A stretch of DNA of 64,000 nt from Gemmobacter sp. 24YEA27. Its GTDB lineage: Bacteria; Pseudomonadota; Alphaproteobacteria; Rhodobacterales; Rhodobacteraceae. The translations under genes and the position numbers were made by a program. The first letter of the stretch is position 1. The number at the start of each line of letters is the position of its first letter. Location: contig NZ_JASJPW010000001.1 of assembly GCF_030052995.1 (NCBI RefSeq), positions 1,540,001-1,604,000 on the forward strand, given 5' to 3'. The notes under the pieces are model-generated. The model was given only the letters and a program-made list of their open reading frames with translations, was not told where the DNA came from and searched no databases. Shown here one piece after another: positions 62,401 to 64,000 of this stretch.

Positions 62401-62637
62401 ATGTCTACAGATCCCCGGCAAGCATTTGAAAACCATGAGCGCCTGAAGGCGGAGCTGCGCATTCGTGGCACATCGCTGGCGCAGATCGGTCGTGACCTCG
62501 GGATATCCGGGACATCAATGTCGCTTGTTGGCCTTGGAAAGCACCGCTCCAAGCGGATCGAACGCGCCATCGCAGAAGCGCTCGGGACCACTCCGGAAAA
62601 GCTCTACCCCGAGCGGTACAGGGAGGGCGGCACATGA
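62401..62637 (+). CDS. Ner/Nlp-type HTH protein
   Basis: A 78-residue DNA-binding protein of the Ner family, which in Mu-like phages shuts off early transcription and in hosts occurs as Nlp/SfsB. Typical blocks: HERLKAELRIRGTSLAQIGR, then DLGISGTSMSLVGLGKHRSK and RIERAIAEALGTTPEKLYPE. The start at 62401 fits the family; the frame opens 9 codons upstream. Divergent from the gene at 61508-62221, with a 180-bp control region between them. Confidence 0.82.
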   Translation: MSTDPRQAFENHERLKAELRIRGTSLAQIGRDLGISGTSMSLVGLGKHRSKRIERAIAEALGTTPEKLYPERYREGGT

Positions 62638-62692
62638 CCTGACGCCCCACAAATAGAAGAGGCCCCGAGGGTTGCAGCCCCCAAGGCCTTTC

Positions 62693-62724
62693 GAGATGTA
62701 GTCGAGTAGGACCCACTACATCTC
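62693..62724. repeat. Inverted repeat after the Ner-like gene
   Basis: GAGATGTAGT (62693-62702) and ACTACATCTC (62715-62724) are exact complements with a 12-nt gap. A GGCC-bounded GC-rich hairpin lies just before (62661-62688). Together they may end the ner transcript or be an operator. Confidence 0.5.
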
Positions 62725-62728
62725 CATC

Positions 62729-62839
62729 ATGACCCAAACAGAAACGCCGGTCAATCTCGCAGTCAAGCAGAGGGCCGGTTTTCCTCACGCTCATGACAAG
62801 GAGAACCCCTGTCGCTGCAACCGCAGTCGCAGGGCCTAA
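62729..62839 (+). CDS. Possible 36-residue phage protein
   Basis: A short frame (MTQTETPVNLAVKQRAGFPH, then AHDKENPCRCNRSRRA) right after the inverted repeat. Ribosome-binding site is weak and no family is recognised; kept because position and overlap-free spacing fit small early phage genes. Confidence 0.3.
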   Translation: MTQTETPVNLAVKQRAGFPHAHDKENPCRCNRSRRA

Positions 62840-62853
62840 GCAACCATGTATGA

Positions 62854-64000
62854 CGAAACCCCGTATCAGCCGCCCCGGCGCAGCCGCGCGACACGAAGCT
62901 TTACTGCACGGTCCAAATCCAGCGTGCGCGGCTTGACGGCTTCTTTGGCAATCTCGCGGCCAACACGCTGCCCGATCTGACCGTCTGCACCTATACGGTC
63001 AATGATGCCGGCGGCACGACCGTCCCTCAGTACAAGGCCGCGCTCGACAGGCTGGTCGCACAGACCCGCGCCAACGGTTCGCACCTGCTGCTGATCGTGG
63101 AGATGGGCGGACACTACTCGATGTCCGGGTCGCCCAATCATGCCAGGTTTGAGCAGATCCGCGCCTATATTAACGCGCAGGCCGTGCATGACCACGTTAC
63201 CGTGGTTGACTGGCATGCGGCATCAGGTCTCGCAGATGGTGATGCGGCGGTCGAGCGGCTCATGCCGATCTACTACAATATCACCAGCGTGAACGCCGCA
63301 GCGGGCACCTTCCTGCCGGCAGGCGGTGACGCTATCCATACGAACAATCTCGGCTATGCGATCCTCTACAGCCTCCTGTGCCAGATCACGGGCGTCAGCC
63401 CTGACGGGCGCAGTGGGCGCACTGCCAGTGCGTTCAGGATGCTCGCGTTGCGCCGGACCCCGCTGGTGCATCCTGCTGTGCCACCGAACGCGCCAGCGTT
63501 GGCAGGGATGGCTAGTCTCGCCAGAGATTTGCCTCTGATCACCGGCGAGGTGGCGCGCGGCATTGTGGGCGGGGTAAGCCGCAATCCCTATTCTGATCGC
63601 GATGCCCCACTTTGGTTCTGTCCTGACGTCATCAACTACGCGGCTGTCGCCAACGATTATATCCTTGCCGGCGGGTTGAGCGATGAATTCGGACCCTATC
63701 GCCAGATCAGTGGTGGTAGCCCCTATGGTGCGGGTTACGTGATACCGGGCGTAGGCACGACCCCGGTGCCGATGACGCTGACAGTTATTGTCGGGCCGGG
63801 GGGCGGGTCTGTCCGATTTAGCAATGCCAGCGCCACGGCCTATCTGCCGCTGGATATTGACGGTGGCACCATGACGCCGACCCTGACCACCCAGCTGCCA
63901 AACGATACCGACAAGCCGATGGTGTATCACCTGACCACGTCGGGCGTTTTGGCCGCTTCACATCTGGTGCTGTCCGGCAACATGCGCGGTGTGTATCTCA
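62854..64000 (+). pseudogene. Phage tail/SGNH-hydrolase-like protein, 5' end missing, runs off the window
   Basis: From just after a TGA at 62851 the frame is open to the window end (over 380 codons). Early part: GFFGNLAANTLPDLTVCTYT, LDRLVAQTRANGSHLLLIVE and VTVVDWHAASGLADG, which with the later DAIHTNNLGYAIL gives the pattern of an SGNH/GDSL hydrolase (Asp...His in the C-terminal block). Then a low-complexity structural part (TLTVIVGPGGGSVRFSNASA) as in phage tail-fibre or appendage proteins. No ATG or GTG with ribosome-binding site exists near the start; the family Ser block is absent, so the 5' part is deleted or out of frame. Confidence 0.55.

Overview
The window is 64 kb of a GC-rich alphaproteobacterial chromosome, most probably from the Rhodobacterales (Rhodobacteraceae/Paracoccaceae). 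Four things point there: the 23S-5S-tRNA-fMet order at the end of an rRNA operon, a bztABCD-type amino acid transporter, the RpoB/RpoC/NusG sequences, and the ligase-associated DNA repair module.

Layout. 1-1300: 3' part of 23S rRNA, 5S rRNA and initiator tRNA. 1.5-6.65 kb: an accessory patch with a complete IS5-family element, an EcoRII-type restriction endonuclease with a decayed vsr and no methyltransferase, a complete IS3-family element and a truncated IS66 element. 6.9-13.4 kb: a catabolic operon with an XRE-cupin regulator, a polar amino acid ABC transporter, an arginase-family ureohydrolase and a dimethylglycine/sarcosine dehydrogenase-like flavoprotein. 13.7-15.9 kb: small stress genes (transglutaminase-like, PRC-barrel, DUF892, GlsB). 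16.2-25.2 kb, minus strand: FAD oxidoreductase, then PdeM, DEXH helicase, ATP-dependent ligase and exonuclease in overlapping frames behind a large catalase. 25.4-26.5 kb: an envelope protein and a 24-residue membrane peptide. 26.9-28.4 kb: nested, truncated IS5 and IS21 elements. 28.7 kb: tRNA-Trp, then 2 kb of mostly decayed sequence. 30.8-48.9 kb: secE-nusG-rplKA-rplJL-rpoBC, a DMT exporter, then rpsL-rpsG-fusA-tuf. 49.1-56 kb: a secreted endo/exonuclease/phosphatase-like protein, a small secreted protein and bztABCD. 56.2-59.3 kb: rpmH-rnpA-yidD-fluC-rluA family-ATP12, minus strand. 59.7-61.2 kb: a sensor histidine kinase. 61.2 kb: tRNA-Arg(ACG). 61.5-64 kb: what looks like a prophage remnant with divergent HTH genes joined to a tail/SGNH-hydrolase gene that leaves the window.

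How the genes work together. The 7.6-13.4 kb operon couples uptake of an amino-acid-like compound to loss of urea from a guanidino group and oxidation of an N-methyl amine; creatine-like substrates fit but this is inference. The 17.5-25.2 kb operon couples peroxide removal to a four-protein DNA end-processing and ligation module. The 30.8-48.9 kb block is the core transcription/translation region.

Caution on sequence quality. Single-base shifts at short G/C runs interrupt fusA, rpoC, katE, the XRE-cupin gene and the IS66 transposase. Since fusA and rpoC are normally essential, most of these are probably sequencing or assembly errors, and pseudogene calls resting only on a G/C-run indel should be treated that way. 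The vsr gene is different: it carries a nonsense codon plus two shifts outside G runs and looks truly decayed.
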